DNA of 64,000 nucleotides from assembly GCF_003350475.1 (NCBI RefSeq), contig NZ_QQAV01000014.1, positions 1 to 64,000 of the forward strand, in the 5' to 3' direction. Within the stretch, counting starts at the first letter, position 1. The number at the start of each line of letters is the position of its first letter. The position numbers were made by a program, and so were the translations under genes. The stretch comes from Pseudacidovorax intermedius. Its GTDB lineage: Bacteria; Pseudomonadota; Gammaproteobacteria; Burkholderiales; Burkholderiaceae_C. Below the pieces are notes generated by a model. It saw nothing but the letters and a program-made list of their open reading frames with translations, did not search any database and was not told the origin of the DNA. Positions 17,091 to 29,766 of this stretch are shown here, piece after piece.

Positions 17091-17222
17091 TTACTTTGCA
17101 GGCTCGTGCTGCACATCCCCGCCGTGCTTCTCGCCACTCATGTCGACCTTGTCGCCGGCCTGCAAGATGACGAACAGCGAGAGGGCGGAAAACACGACGA
17201 AGCCGATGGCGATCTTCCACAT
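17091..17222 (-). CDS. Small single-span membrane protein (43 aa)
   Basis: The product begins [20 protein letters not shown], a membrane helix or uncleaved signal anchor, followed by a charged, glycine- and histidine-containing tail ([20 protein letters not shown]). A good ribosome-binding site (TAGGAGA) lies 10 nt upstream and a hairpin terminator 45 nt downstream, so it is an expressed unit despite its size. Similar tiny proteins with KVDMSGEKH tails occur in Burkholderiales beside transporters; I recall no function for them. It follows the MHS transporter gene on the same strand across a dispersed repeat. Confidence 0.75.
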   Translation of the reverse strand: MWKIAIGFVVFSALSLFVILQAGDKVDMSGEKHGGDVQHEPAK

Positions 17223-17248
17223 GAAAAGGGTCTCCTAAAGGATGAATC

Positions 17249-17375
17249 AGATGGCCGCGGAGCAGGCCAAGCCGGGGCACCCGAGGAACTGGCTCTGCCA
17301 GGCCTCTGGGTGCGCCCCCCTCCAAGCCTAAGGCGCCAGGGAGGGGGGAGCCGCGAAGCGGCATGGGGGGTGTAG
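17249..17375 (-). repeat. GC-rich dispersed palindromic repeat
   Basis: On the minus strand this runs from CACCCCCCATGCCGCTTCGC through GGGGGGCGCACCC, GGCCTGGCAGAGCCAGTTCC and CGGGTGCC to GGCCTGCTCCGCGGCCATC. It aligns along its length with 36726-36842 and its last 40 nt with 10141-10180. Internal pairs (GCACCC/GGGTGC, CTGGC/GCCAG) suggest a foldable transcript. It separates the MHS transporter stop from the 43-aa gene. Confidence 0.8.
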
Positions 17376-17379
17376 CTTT

Positions 17380-19071
<1,692 letters not shown>

Positions 19072-19362
19072 GTGTCTGTCTCCTGAATCGTTGAATCGGC
19101 CGCCGGATCGGGACCGTGGGCGGATTCTTTGGGGGGCGACTGACCGGTTCCTTTCGCGAAACTGAACCGTTTCTGACAACTTCAGGGCAAACCCGGTTCA
19201 GCCATTTCGGATGAAGAAAAAAAGTCGGTGGCACGTGAAGACAAGGGAAAACACTGAGCCTTTTGGGCGAGCCGGCGACACCAAAACCCGCCCTTACCAT
19301 ATGTTTCGCTGGCACGGTTCAAGAGGAGGCCAGCGTTTAACAAATTCCTACATTTAAAGATC

Positions 19363-19821
19363 ATGAAAAAAATTTCCTTTCTCGTTCTGGCCTCATTGCT
19401 TTTCACAGGCTGCGCATCCGTCAAGATGGAAAGCCAGGAATCCGCCGACCGCGCAAAGCAGTTCGTCGCTCCCTCACAGGGGCAGGCCGGCCTGTACATC
19501 TACCGGGACAGCGGGATAGGCCGGGCGCTCAAGAAAGAGGTGCGCGTCGACGGCAATTGCGTGGGGACGACGGCACCCGACGTCTTCTTTTTCACCGAGG
19601 TCCAGGGCAACAAGGAACACGTCATTTCCACCGAGTCCGAGTTTTCGCCCAATACGCTGAAACTCTATTCGGAAGCGGGAAAGAACTATTTCGTCCGCCA
19701 GTACATCAAGATGGGCGTCTTCGCCGGCGGCGCCGATCTCGAACTGATTCCGGAAGCCAAGGGCAAGGAAGCCGTCGCAAAACTAGGAATGGCGACACCC
19801 GGCACCTGCAGTGGCAAGTAG
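19363..19821 (+). CDS. DUF2846 family lipoprotein
   Basis: A 152-aa protein with a lipoprotein signal (MKKISFLVLASLLFTGC, lipobox LFTGC), so membrane-anchored after processing. The mature part fits DUF2846, with GLYIYRDSGIG near residue 47 and the YFVRQYIKMG segment typical of these small beta-rich proteins. Function is not established. It stands alone, divergent from the MHS transporter with 291 nt between them, and is followed at once by a clear terminator. Confidence 0.82.
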   Translation: MKKISFLVLASLLFTGCASVKMESQESADRAKQFVAPSQGQAGLYIYRDSGIGRALKKEVRVDGNCVGTTAPDVFFFTEVQGNKEHVISTESEFSPNTLKLYSEAGKNYFVRQYIKMGVFAGGADLELIPEAKGKEAVAKLGMATPGTCSGK

Positions 19822-19828
19822 CTCAATG

Positions 19829-19857
19829 GCCCCTGGCTTTCCGCCGGGGGCTTTTTT
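19829..19857 (+). terminator. Intrinsic terminator of the DUF2846 gene
   Basis: GCCCCTGGC and GCCGGGGGC form a 9-bp stem (one G-U pair) with a 5-nt loop, followed by six T. It starts 8 nt after the stop codon. Confidence 0.9.
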
Positions 19858-19893
19858 GAGGTTCCGAGCGGGCGGCTACACCGGAAACGCCAC

Positions 19894-20532
19894 TCAGCCG
19901 CCCGCCAGCGCGGAGGGCCGCTGGTCCGCACCCGCCCACTGCGCACCGGCGAACCACGCGTCGCCCTCCAGATAGGCACGCAGCATGGGCAGGCTGTCGA
20001 AGCCCCAGAACAGCCGGCCGTCCACCACGAAGGCCGGCACGCCGAAGGCGCCCTGCGCGATGGCGGCGTCGGTGTTGCCCTTGAGCTCGGCCTTCACCGC
20101 GGCATCGGCCACGTCGCGCGCAGGTTGCAGGCGGGCCTTGAGCGCATCGAATCGCGCCGGATCGCTGGCGTCTTGGCCGCCGCGCCACACCTCGCGGAAC
20201 AGTTGCTCGGCCTGATACCGGTTGATCTCGCCGCCCTGCGAGGCCGCCACCGCCAGGCGCAGGTGCGGCAGCGGGTTGTAGGGATGGGTGGCCGGCATGT
20301 CGATGGGCACGCCCAGCGAATGGCCCAGCCACAGGATGTGCCGGTAGGTCCACTGCCGCTTGCTCGGCACCTCGGCCGGCGCCTTGTGCCCGTGGTGGCG
20401 CACGATGGCGCCCAGCAGCACCGGTTTGTAGGCCACGCTGTAGCTCAGGCCGGCCAGCGCCTCGGGCAGGTGCTCGAAGGCCAGGTAGGCATAGGGCGAG
20501 ATGAAGTCCAGGTAGAAGTCGATGTGCTTCAT
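19894..20532 (-). CDS. 2-hydroxychromene-2-carboxylate isomerase family (DsbA-fold) protein
   Basis: A 212-aa DsbA/GST-kappa-fold protein opening IDFYLDFISPYAYLAFEHLP, where the conserved Ser-Pro (ISPYAY) marks glutathione-dependent HCCA isomerases. The C-terminal GVPAFVVDGRLFWGFDSL is the cis-Pro region. HCCA isomerase acts in naphthalene degradation, but many homologues, as here outside any aromatic operon, have unknown substrates. RBS GGAGACATCGCC precedes the ATG. It follows the DUF1289 gene by 40 nt on the same strand. Confidence 0.85.
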   Translation of the reverse strand: MKHIDFYLDFISPYAYLAFEHLPEALAGLSYSVAYKPVLLGAIVRHHGHKAPAEVPSKRQWTYRHILWLGHSLGVPIDMPATHPYNPLPHLRLAVAASQGGEINRYQAEQLFREVWRGGQDASDPARFDALKARLQPARDVADAAVKAELKGNTDAAIAQGAFGVPAFVVDGRLFWGFDSLPMLRAYLEGDAWFAGAQWAGADQRPSALAGG

Positions 20533-20572
20533 GGCGATGTCTCCTTATGGTTCGTCCTGGTGCCCAGCGTGC

Positions 20573-20842
20573 TCAGCCGGGCTGTGGTGCGGGTGCCATG
20601 GCGCTGCGGGCCAGCACTTGGTCCCAAACGGCCAGGCGACCGGCATCGGGCGTGCGGCTCCAGTGCCGGATCTCCTCGATGGTGCGGAAGCACCCTTCAC
20701 ACAGACCGGTGGCCGCCGACATGCGGCAGACATTGACGCAGGGCGAGGGCACCGGCTCCAGGCCCTGGCGCACAGCCTCGCGCATCAGCGCGGCGCGGGC
20801 GGCCAGCGGGCTGCGTGCCGTGTCGACGTCGGGCGCACTCAC
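20573..20842 (-). CDS. DUF1289 domain protein (cysteine-rich, likely Fe-S or Zn)
   Basis: An 89-aa protein with the DUF1289 signature SPCVNVCRMSAATGLCEGCF followed by RTIEEI. The spaced cysteines suggest an iron-sulfur or zinc site. The GTG at 20842 is preferred because GGAGGG sits 7 nt upstream; the first ATG (MREAV) would remove residues without gaining a better site. It follows the YbaK-like deacylase gene and was probably transcribed with it. Biochemical function is unknown. Confidence 0.8.
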   Translation of the reverse strand: MSAPDVDTARSPLAARAALMREAVRQGLEPVPSPCVNVCRMSAATGLCEGCFRTIEEIRHWSRTPDAGRLAVWDQVLARSAMAPAPQPG

Positions 20843-20900
20843 TGGACGACCCTCCGCGCAAAGCGCTCCGGGACTCGCGCTTGGGAGCGGCCCGGCGCGC

Positions 20901-21407
20901 TCATGCCGCCACCGCCTGCACCACGTCCGCCACCGGCGCGCCGCCGGTGAGCGCGGGCAGGTCCTGGGGCCGCAGCGGAAACACCGCATGCGGATGGCCG
21001 GCCGCCGCCCACACGGTCTCGAAGCGGAACAGCTCCGCATCGATCAGCACCACCGGCTTGGTCACATGGCCGACCGGCGACACGCCACCGATGGAAAAGC
21101 CCGTGCGCGACTTGACGAAGTCGGCGTCGGCTCGGCCGGTCTTGCCCACCAGGGCGTCGACCTTCTTCTCGTCCACGCGTCGGTCGCCCGAGGTGACGAC
21201 CAGCACCGCCACGTCGTCGGCCTTGCGGCGGAAGATGATGCTCTTGGCGATCTGGCCCACGGCCACGCCGAGCACGTCGGCCGCTTCCTGGGCCGTGCGG
21301 CAGGCGTCATCGAGCATACGCGGGCCATGCGGGTGGCCCGCGTCGAGAAGGTGGCGTGCCACACGCTGCACGCCGTCGGGGAGGGAATGGAGTTCGGAAC
21401 CGCACAT
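20901..21407 (-). CDS. YbaK/EbsC-family aminoacyl-tRNA deacylase
   Basis: A 168-aa YbaK/ProX-type protein. The lysine-centred segment VGQIAKSIIFRR near residue 50 and GFSIGGVSPVGHVTKPVVLI near residue 105 are family hallmarks (the GxxxPxG loop and conserved lysine). These trans-editing enzymes hydrolyse mischarged tRNAs such as Cys-tRNA(Pro) or Ala-tRNA(Pro). The ATG at 21407 gives the expected length. The specific editing substrate cannot be assigned. Confidence 0.85.
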   Translation of the reverse strand: MCGSELHSLPDGVQRVARHLLDAGHPHGPRMLDDACRTAQEAADVLGVAVGQIAKSIIFRRKADDVAVLVVTSGDRRVDEKKVDALVGKTGRADADFVKSRTGFSIGGVSPVGHVTKPVVLIDAELFRFETVWAAAGHPHAVFPLRPQDLPALTGGAPVADVVQAVAA

Positions 21408-21441
21408 AGATGGACGCGATTGTCGGCGCGGGCGCAAGGCC

Positions 21442-21681
21442 TCAGCCGATGAAGGCGAAGCGCGGCTGCGCGTGCCCCTCATGCACGATGCTTTCCTCGA
21501 ACATGCCGAAGGGCCGCACCCAGAGCCCGCGGTCGTCGTAGAGCGGCTTGTAGAGCACCATCGGCGCCAGCGTCTCGCTGTGGCGCACCACGCCAAGCAC
21601 CTCGTACTCCAGCCCCTTGTAGTGCCGGTAACGCCCGAGGCGGATGGCCGGCAGCGCAGGCAGGTCGTCGCCGAGCGCCAT
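21442..21681 (-). CDS. DUF1653 protein
   Basis: A 79-aa protein with the DUF1653 core GRYRHYKGLEYEVLGVVRHS and a C-terminal GLWVRPFGMFEE. It shares its start with the stop of the HMG-CoA lyase gene (TGATG), so the two are translationally coupled. DUF1653 proteins are small, SH3-like and functionally undescribed. Confidence 0.85.
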   Translation of the reverse strand: MALGDDLPALPAIRLGRYRHYKGLEYEVLGVVRHSETLAPMVLYKPLYDDRGLWVRPFGMFEESIVHEGHAQPRFAFIG

Positions 21682-22601
21682 CAGCCGGCCCGCTTGGTGC
21701 GCACAGCCTTGGAGACGCGCGAGTTCGGCTCGCGGCCCAGGGCCTGGCTGATGAACACGCCGGCGTCGATCAGCGCATCGAGGTCGATGCCGGTGTCGAT
21801 GCCCATGCCGTGGAGCATGTAAACGACGTCCTCCGTCGCCACATTGCCCGTCGCGCCCTTGGCATAGGGGCAGCCGCCCAGGCCGGCGATGGAGGACTGG
21901 TGGTTCCACACGCCCAGCTGCAGCGCCGCCAGCGTGTTGGACAGGGCCTGGCCGTAGGTGTCGTGGAAGTGGCCCGACACGGCATCGACGGCAAAGTGCG
22001 CCAGCGTCGCCTCCAGCGCCGCCTGCACCTTGCGCGGCGTGCCGACGCCGATGGTGTCGGCCACGTCCACGCGCGCCACGCCGATGCCCTTCATCAGCCC
22101 GGCCAGGTAGCCCACCTTCTCGGGGGCGATCTCGCCTTCGTAGGGGCAGCCCACGGTGCAGCTCATGGCACCGCGCACCGCGATGCCCTGGGCCTTCGCG
22201 GCCGCCACCACCGGCGCGAAGCGCTCGATGCTCTCGGCGATGGAGCAGTTGATGTTCTTCTGGCTGAAGGCCTCGCTGGCGGCGCCGAAGACGACGATCT
22301 CGTCGGGCCATTCCTCGCGCGGCGCGGCCAGGGCGGCTTCCAGTCCCTTCATGTTGGGCGTGAGCACCGAGTAGCGCACGCCCGGCTGGCGGTGGATGCC
22401 ATGCATCACCTGCGCGTTGTCGGCCATCTGCGGCACCCACTTGGGACTGACGAAGCTGGTGACCTCGATCTCTGTCAGGCCGGCGGCCTGCAGGCGGTGC
22501 ACCAGCTCGACCTTGACCTCGGCAGGCACGGGCTGCTTTTCGTTCTGAAGCCCGTCGCGCGGGCCGACGTCGACGATGCGGACGCGGGAAGGAAGGTTCA
22601 T
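21681..22601 (-). CDS. mvaB: Hydroxymethylglutaryl-CoA lyase
   Basis: A 306-aa TIM-barrel lyase that cleaves HMG-CoA to acetoacetate and acetyl-CoA, the last step of leucine/isovalerate degradation. Visible are the N-terminal VDVGPRDGLQNEK (catalytic Arg-Asp), the metal-binding HFHDTYG and the signature GLGGCPYAKGATGN with the catalytic Cys. The ATG at 22601 has GGAGACCCC as RBS. It completes the liu pathway of 25-38 kb but is separated from it by the opposing GDPD gene. Confidence 0.92.
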   Translation of the reverse strand: MNLPSRVRIVDVGPRDGLQNEKQPVPAEVKVELVHRLQAAGLTEIEVTSFVSPKWVPQMADNAQVMHGIHRQPGVRYSVLTPNMKGLEAALAAPREEWPDEIVVFGAASEAFSQKNINCSIAESIERFAPVVAAAKAQGIAVRGAMSCTVGCPYEGEIAPEKVGYLAGLMKGIGVARVDVADTIGVGTPRKVQAALEATLAHFAVDAVSGHFHDTYGQALSNTLAALQLGVWNHQSSIAGLGGCPYAKGATGNVATEDVVYMLHGMGIDTGIDLDALIDAGVFISQALGREPNSRVSKAVRTKRAG

Positions 22602-22759
22602 GGGGTCTCCGAAAAAGGGAAATCGAAAGGCAGAGGGAACGCGTGCAAGTGCACGCATCCAGGTCTCGCGCGCGACCCGCGGATCGCGCACGACATACCG
22701 ACGTCACGGGGGCTGCCTAGATTGCGGCCTCCATTAAAAAACAGAGTCGGAGTTTCTTC

Positions 22760-25240
22760 ATGCAACAGACACGCATCGCAGCCGCGATCGCCATGAGCCT
22801 GGCCTTGGCCGCCTGTGGCGGGGGTGGAGGTGGCGGCGCCACCTTCGTGCCCGGAACGGGCCTCGGCACGGGCACCGCCCCCGCCCCGTCGCCCGCTCCT
22901 GCGCCGAGCCCGGCACCGGGCACATCCCCAGCCCCGGCCCCTGCGCCCGGCACGGCGCCGGCCCCCAGCCCCGCCCCGGAACCCGAACCCACCGCCAAGG
23001 TGCTGCTGGAGGAAAGCTTCACCGGCCTGAGCGACCTGCCCGCCAACTGGGCTCGCCCCGCGGCCAACAAGGGCACGGTGAGCGTGCGCGACGGCAGCCT
23101 CTACATCGACGGCCGGGCCGACAGCTTCGCGATGACGGGCGTGGCCCTGCCCGCGGCGCTGGCCGAGATGTCCGACTACCGCATCGACGTGGTCTTCACC
23201 TTCGAGGCCGCCAACAACAATGCGCGCTGGGGCAGCGTGATGTACCGAAGCTCTGCCGCCACGGCCACGCCGGCGTACGAGCCCTACCACCAGTTCGCCA
23301 TCCGCCAGAACGCCACCGCCAGCAACGGCACCGAGTTCGCGCTGCGCAAGGCGGGCGCGTGGACGGTGCAGTCCACCAAGGCCTTCGGCTCGGCCATCGA
23401 CAGCGCAAAGACCTACACCGCCACGGTGATCGTGCACGGCAACCGCGCCCGCCAGTACCTGGACAACGTGCTGATGCACGACGTCACGCTGGACGCCGCC
23501 GCGCCCGCCAAGGGCGGCATCGGCCTGCAGACGGCCGGCCTGCTGATGCGGGTGGACAGCATCAAGGTGAGCGAGCAGCTCAAGCCCCTGCCCGAGATCG
23601 CCACGCCTGCCGCGCTGCAGGACACGGGCACGGCGGCCGCCATGGCGCCGACCCTGGTACAGCCCATGGCCGCCAGCACCAACCTGGCGGCCACCGGTGC
23701 CAGCCATGCGCTGTTCCGCATCGACAGCACGCTGAGCCTGCGCAGCGCCAACGGCGAAAGCCTGGGCAGCCTGGCCCAGTACCTGGCCGACCGCAACCGC
23801 GCCACGGCCCCCGTGCTGCGCGTGGCCGACGACGCCGCGGTGGACGCACTGGCCCGCTACGCGCAGGAGAACGACCTGAGCGACGTGACCCTGCTGTCCG
23901 ACCAGGTGAGCCTGCTCGCCCGCGCACGCACGCTGATGCCGATGGTGCGCGCGGCGGTGGACTTCTCGGGTTCCGGCCTGCTCGACGCCAGCACGCAGAG
24001 CGTGATGCAGGTGGTGAGTGCCACCAACAAGGCCCGCGCCAAGATCGCCGTGCTGCCGCCAGCGATGACCCAGCGCGCCACCGTGGCCCAGCTGCAGCGC
24101 CTGCTGATCACGGCCTGGGCCGCCAGCAGCGCCACCACACCCACCGAGGCCGCCCAGGTGCTGACCACCGGCGTGAACGGCGTGCTCGCCAGCGACGGCG
24201 CCGTCTTCGCTCGCGTGATGCGCAAGCTGCCCGCCAACACGCTGCTGCGCAAGCCGCTGGTGATCGGCCACCGCGGCATGCCCCAGGGCACCGGCGACGA
24301 GAACACGCTGGCCAGCGCACAGGCCGCCGTGGCTGCGGGCGCCGACGTGGTGGAGAACGACATCTACCTCACCAGCGACAAGCACCTGGTCATCATGCAT
24401 GACGACACGGTGGACCGGACCACCAACGGCACCGGCCGCATCGAGTCGATGACGCTGGCACAGGTCAAGCAGCTGCGCACAAAGGTGGGCAACCGCGAGG
24501 TGCCGACGCTGCAGGAATACTTCAGCGCCTTCAAGGGCCGGCCGATCACGCATTTCATCGAGCTCAAGAGCAGCAACACCGGCCTGGTGGCGCAACTCAA
24601 GAACGAGCTCGACGCGGCCGGCACGCGCGATCAGGCGGTGGCCATCTCCTTCCTGGGCGACCAGCTCAACCGTGCGGGCCAGACGCTGCCCGAACTCTCG
24701 ACGGGCTTCCTGAACAGCAATGCCGACGCCAGCGATCCGCAGCTGGCGGTGCGCAACATCCTGGCGGCCGTGCAGCCCTACTCGTCCACCTACAACCCGG
24801 CCTACGGCGGGCTGAGCCAGGCGACGATGGAAGCCGGCAAGCACCGCGGCATCACCTTCTGGCCCTGGACCATCAACGACCAGGCGGCGTTCCATCGCTT
24901 CTACAGCTACGGCACGCACGGCATCACCACCGACTACGCCTTCTGGGCCAAGGACTTCCCGGTGGAGATCAGCACGGCCGCCACGGCCACCGTGGGGCTG
25001 AACACCCCCGTGGCCCTGCCCGTGACGCTGACCACGCAGGTGGGCGGCAGCATCGCCGCGCAGAGCAACGTGATGGCCGTGATCGACGGCACCGCTCCCT
25101 TCGTGCAAAGCGCGGAAGGCGACCTGCGCTTCACCGGCGCCGGCACTGCCGTCGTGCTGCCCGGCTACCGCTACAAGATGGGCGATGGCACCTACAGCTA
25201 CGTGATCGTCGCCAAGCCGGTGAGTCTGACCGTGCGCTGA
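22760..25240 (+). CDS. Multidomain lipoprotein with C-terminal glycerophosphodiester phosphodiesterase domain
   Basis: 826 aa. A lipoprotein signal (ALAAC followed by seven glycines) is followed by a Pro/Ala-rich linker to about residue 73. A LamG/DUF1080-like beta domain (about 75-275) comes next. Residues ~300-500 resemble a GDPD barrel half but have no His-Arg-Gly or metal ligands. The catalytic GDPD domain (about 500-750) shows VIGHRGMP, VENDIYLTSDKHLVIMHDD and TTNGTGRI. GDPDs hydrolyse glycerophosphodiesters to glycerol-3-phosphate. Being surface-anchored or periplasmic, it probably scavenges phospholipid headgroups. A short beta-rich tail ends the protein. It lies opposite to, and between, liu genes. 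Confidence 0.85.
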   Translation: MQQTRIAAAIAMSLALAACGGGGGGGATFVPGTGLGTGTAPAPSPAPAPSPAPGTSPAPAPAPGTAPAPSPAPEPEPTAKVLLEESFTGLSDLPANWARPAANKGTVSVRDGSLYIDGRADSFAMTGVALPAALAEMSDYRIDVVFTFEAANNNARWGSVMYRSSAATATPAYEPYHQFAIRQNATASNGTEFALRKAGAWTVQSTKAFGSAIDSAKTYTATVIVHGNRARQYLDNVLMHDVTLDAAAPAKGGIGLQTAGLLMRVDSIKVSEQLKPLPEIATPAALQDTGTAAAMAPTLVQPMAASTNLAATGASHALFRIDSTLSLRSANGESLGSLAQYLADRNRATAPVLRVADDAAVDALARYAQENDLSDVTLLSDQVSLLARARTLMPMVRAAVDFSGSGLLDASTQSVMQVVSATNKARAKIAVLPPAMTQRATVAQLQRLLITAWAASSATTPTEAAQVLTTGVNGVLASDGAVFARVMRKLPANTLLRKPLVIGHRGMPQGTGDENTLASAQAAVAAGADVVENDIYLTSDKHLVIMHDDTVDRTTNGTGRIESMTLAQVKQLRTKVGNREVPTLQEYFSAFKGRPITHFIELKSSNTGLVAQLKNELDAAGTRDQAVAISFLGDQLNRAGQTLPELSTGFLNSNADASDPQLAVRNILAAVQPYSSTYNPAYGGLSQATMEAGKHRGITFWPWTINDQAAFHRFYSYGTHGITTDYAFWAKDFPVEISTAATATVGLNTPVALPVTLTTQVGGSIAAQSNVMAVIDGTAPFVQSAEGDLRFTGAGTAVVLPGYRYKMGDGTYSYVIVAKPVSLTVR

Positions 25241-25284
25241 AAGAGCGCTGCCGCGGGCCGGTTGCGGCCCGCGCGCGCCGATGC

Positions 25285-26205
25285 TCAGTAGCCGCGCTGC
25301 GGATCGACCACGCCCGCAATGGGCTGGCCGGCCTGCAGCGCGCGGATCTTGCCGGCGATCTGCGCGATGGATTCGCTGCGCAGCGTGCGGGCCGAGCCGT
25401 GCGGCGTGACGGTGATCTTCGGATGCCGCCAGAAGGCATGGTCGGCGGGCAGCGGCTCCTGGTGGAACACGTCCAGCGTGGCGCCGGCCAGCTTGCCGCT
25501 GTCGAGCAGCGGGATCAGGTCTTCTTCCACCAGATGGCCACCGCGCGCGATGTGGATCAGGTAGCCGCCGGGCTTGAGCGCCGACAGCGTGGTGCGGTTG
25601 AGGATGCCGCGGGTGGCATCGGTCAGCGGCAGCAGGTTGACCAGCACCCGCGTGTTGACCAGAAAGTCGCCCAGCCGCGCCTCGCCCGCGAAGGTGCGCA
25701 CGCCCTCGATGGACTTGGGCGTGCGGCTCCAGCCCAGCACCGGAAACTCGAACTGCTGCACCGCGCGCGCCACGCGCTCGCCCAGCACACCCAGGCCCAT
25801 GATGCCGACCGGGAAGTCCGCACGCGACAGCGGCTTGCGGTAGACCCAGCGGCCCTGCCGCGCCTCGGCCTCGTAGACGTCGAATTCGCGGAAGTGCCGG
25901 ATCAGCGCATGGCACACGTACTCGGCCATCTGCACCGACATGCCGGCATCGTCCAGCCGCACGATCTTCAGGGTGGGCGGCAGGTCGAGCTTCGTGATCG
26001 CGTCCACACCCGCGCCGATGTTGAACATGGCCTTCAGGCCCGGCTGCTCGTCCACCATCTGCTGCGGCGGCGCCCATACCACGGCGTAGTCGGCCTGCGG
26101 GCTGCCGGGCGTCCAGTCGACGATCTCGGCGTCCGGCAGGGCGGCGTGCAGGCCCTCGATCCATGGGGCGGATTTGGTGTCGGTCAGGCAGAGGGCGATG
26201 CGCAT
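25285..26205 (-). CDS. ghrA: Glyoxylate/hydroxypyruvate reductase A-type dehydrogenase
   Basis: A 306-aa D-2-hydroxyacid dehydrogenase of the GhrA branch. The cofactor motif is GIMGLGVLGERVARA, the Arg region HIARGGHLVEEDL, the Glu region DVFHQEPLP and the His region VTPHGSART. GhrA reduces glyoxylate and hydroxypyruvate with NADPH. It is last in the leftward liu transcription unit, 39 nt after mccA, though its reaction is not part of leucine breakdown. Confidence 0.82.
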   Translation of the reverse strand: MRIALCLTDTKSAPWIEGLHAALPDAEIVDWTPGSPQADYAVVWAPPQQMVDEQPGLKAMFNIGAGVDAITKLDLPPTLKIVRLDDAGMSVQMAEYVCHALIRHFREFDVYEAEARQGRWVYRKPLSRADFPVGIMGLGVLGERVARAVQQFEFPVLGWSRTPKSIEGVRTFAGEARLGDFLVNTRVLVNLLPLTDATRGILNRTTLSALKPGGYLIHIARGGHLVEEDLIPLLDSGKLAGATLDVFHQEPLPADHAFWRHPKITVTPHGSARTLRSESIAQIAGKIRALQAGQPIAGVVDPQRGY

Positions 26206-26244
26206 GAGGGCGTGCAGGAAGGCTGTGGAAGACAGCCTGCGATG

Positions 26245-28237
<1,993 letters not shown>

Positions 28238-28263
<26 letters not shown>

Positions 28264-28936
28264 GAGGCAGGTCTCCGGACGATGTTGTGCCGCGGCGACC
28301 GCGGGCGAAGGCCGGCGCGACACCCGGGTCGGGCCGGCCGCTGAAGATGCGCGTGAGTCGGCCGACGAGCGCGCGCAGGAAGCGCCAGCTCTTGCGGATC
28401 AGCCACACGCTGAGGACGAGCACGAGCACCAGCGCCACCAGGAACACCAGCGGATGCGCCAGCGCCAGCCACAGGCCGGCCGGCACCAGCGAGTCCTCGG
28501 CCAACGAGGCGCCCACGTTGGTGAAGGGCTCGGGCGAAGTGTTGATGGCCGCGCGCGTGGTGGCCTTGGCCGCATGGGCCGTCGCCGCGAAGCCGCCACC
28601 CACCAGCGCGGCCACCACCGCCATGGCCGCATGGTCGGCACCGAACACCGAAGCCGCGAGCGCCGCGCCGGCCGGGATTCGGATCACGGTATGGACCATG
28701 TCCCAGAGCGAATCCAGGCCCGGGATCTTGTCGGCAAAGAATTCGACGAAGACCAGAAAGCCGCTCACGATCAGCACCACCGGGTGCGATAGCGCCTGCA
28801 GCCCCGCCGGCAACGGCACCCAGCCCAGCCAGCCAGCCAGGCCGACCAGCAGCACCGCCAGGTACAGCCGCACGCCGCTGGCCCAGCCGAGGGCGGCGGC
28901 CAGGGCGAGCAGTTGGGGAAAGTCCAGACCGTCCAT
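28238..28936 (-). CDS. DUF4126 membrane protein
   Basis: A 232-aa protein with about five hydrophobic segments. ALGWASGVRLYLAVLLVGLA opens the family domain and FFADKIPGLDSLWD is its conserved loop. DUF4126 proteins are found in actinobacteria and proteobacteria with no known role. It sits between the hydratase and mccA and overlaps the latter by 26 nt, implying co-expression with leucine catabolism without an obvious functional link. Confidence 0.82.
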
Positions 28937-28946
28937 CGGGGACCGA

Positions 28947-29741
28947 TCAGCGCGCCTGCGTCCAGGCCGGCTTGCGCTTTTCCAGGAAGGCGCGCAGGCC
29001 TTCCTGGCCTTCTTCGCTGGCGCGCAGGGCGGCGATGCGGCGCACCGTCTCGGCGGCAAGCTCGTCATCGATGGGCCGGCCGGTCACGTCGCGCAGCAGG
29101 CGCTTGGACTCGGCCACCGCGCCGGGTGCGGCGGCCAGGATGTTCTTGAGCACCTCGTCCACCTTGGCGTCCAGCGCGTCGGCCGGCACCACCTCGTGCA
29201 CGAGGCCGACACGATGGGCCTCGGCTGCGGTGAAGCGCTCGGCCGTGAGGAAGTAGCGCTGCGCGGCGCGTGCGCCCATCGCGCGGATCACATAGGGGCT
29301 GATGGTGGCCGGGATGAGGCCGATCTTGACCTCGCTGAGGCAGTAGTGCGCGCTGTCGGCGCTGATGGCCACGTCGCACACCGACACCAGGCCCATCCCG
29401 CCCGCGTACACGTCGCCCTGGATGCGCGCGATCACCGGCAGGCGGCTGTCGGCCAGCGTGCGCAGCATGCGCGGCAGGCCGGCGGCGTCCTGCAGGTTCT
29501 GCTCGGGCGTGAAGCTGGCGGCCCGCTTCATCCAGTTGAGGTTGGCGCCGGCGCAGAAGGCCGGGCCGCGCCCGCCCAGCACCACGGCGCGCACGCCATC
29601 GGCGGCCTGGGCCTGCGCGAAGGCCTCGCCCAGCTCACGGATGAAGACGTCGTCGATGGCGTTGCGCATCTCGGGCCGGCTGAGCCAGATGCGGGCCACC
29701 GGGCCGTCGAGGTGCAGTTCGAGCGTGGTGAAGTCGGTCAT
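28947..29741 (-). CDS. liuC: Enoyl-CoA hydratase/isomerase family, probable methylglutaconyl-CoA hydratase
   Basis: A 264-aa crotonase-fold protein. The oxyanion-hole regions are FCAGANLNWMKR and DVYAGGMGLVSVCD, and the segment LSEVKIGLIPATISPYVIRA is characteristic of the methylglutaconyl-CoA hydratase (AUH/LiuC) group. It would hydrate 3-methylglutaconyl-CoA to HMG-CoA, linking MCC with HMG-CoA lyase. Specificity rests on context and the ATISPY segment. Confidence 0.88.
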   Translation of the reverse strand: MTDFTTLELHLDGPVARIWLSRPEMRNAIDDVFIRELGEAFAQAQAADGVRAVVLGGRGPAFCAGANLNWMKRAASFTPEQNLQDAAGLPRMLRTLADSRLPVIARIQGDVYAGGMGLVSVCDVAISADSAHYCLSEVKIGLIPATISPYVIRAMGARAAQRYFLTAERFTAAEAHRVGLVHEVVPADALDAKVDEVLKNILAAAPGAVAESKRLLRDVTGRPIDDELAAETVRRIAALRASEEGQEGLRAFLEKRKPAWTQAR

Positions 29742-29766
29742 GGCGTGTCTCGGTTGTTCGAAGGGT

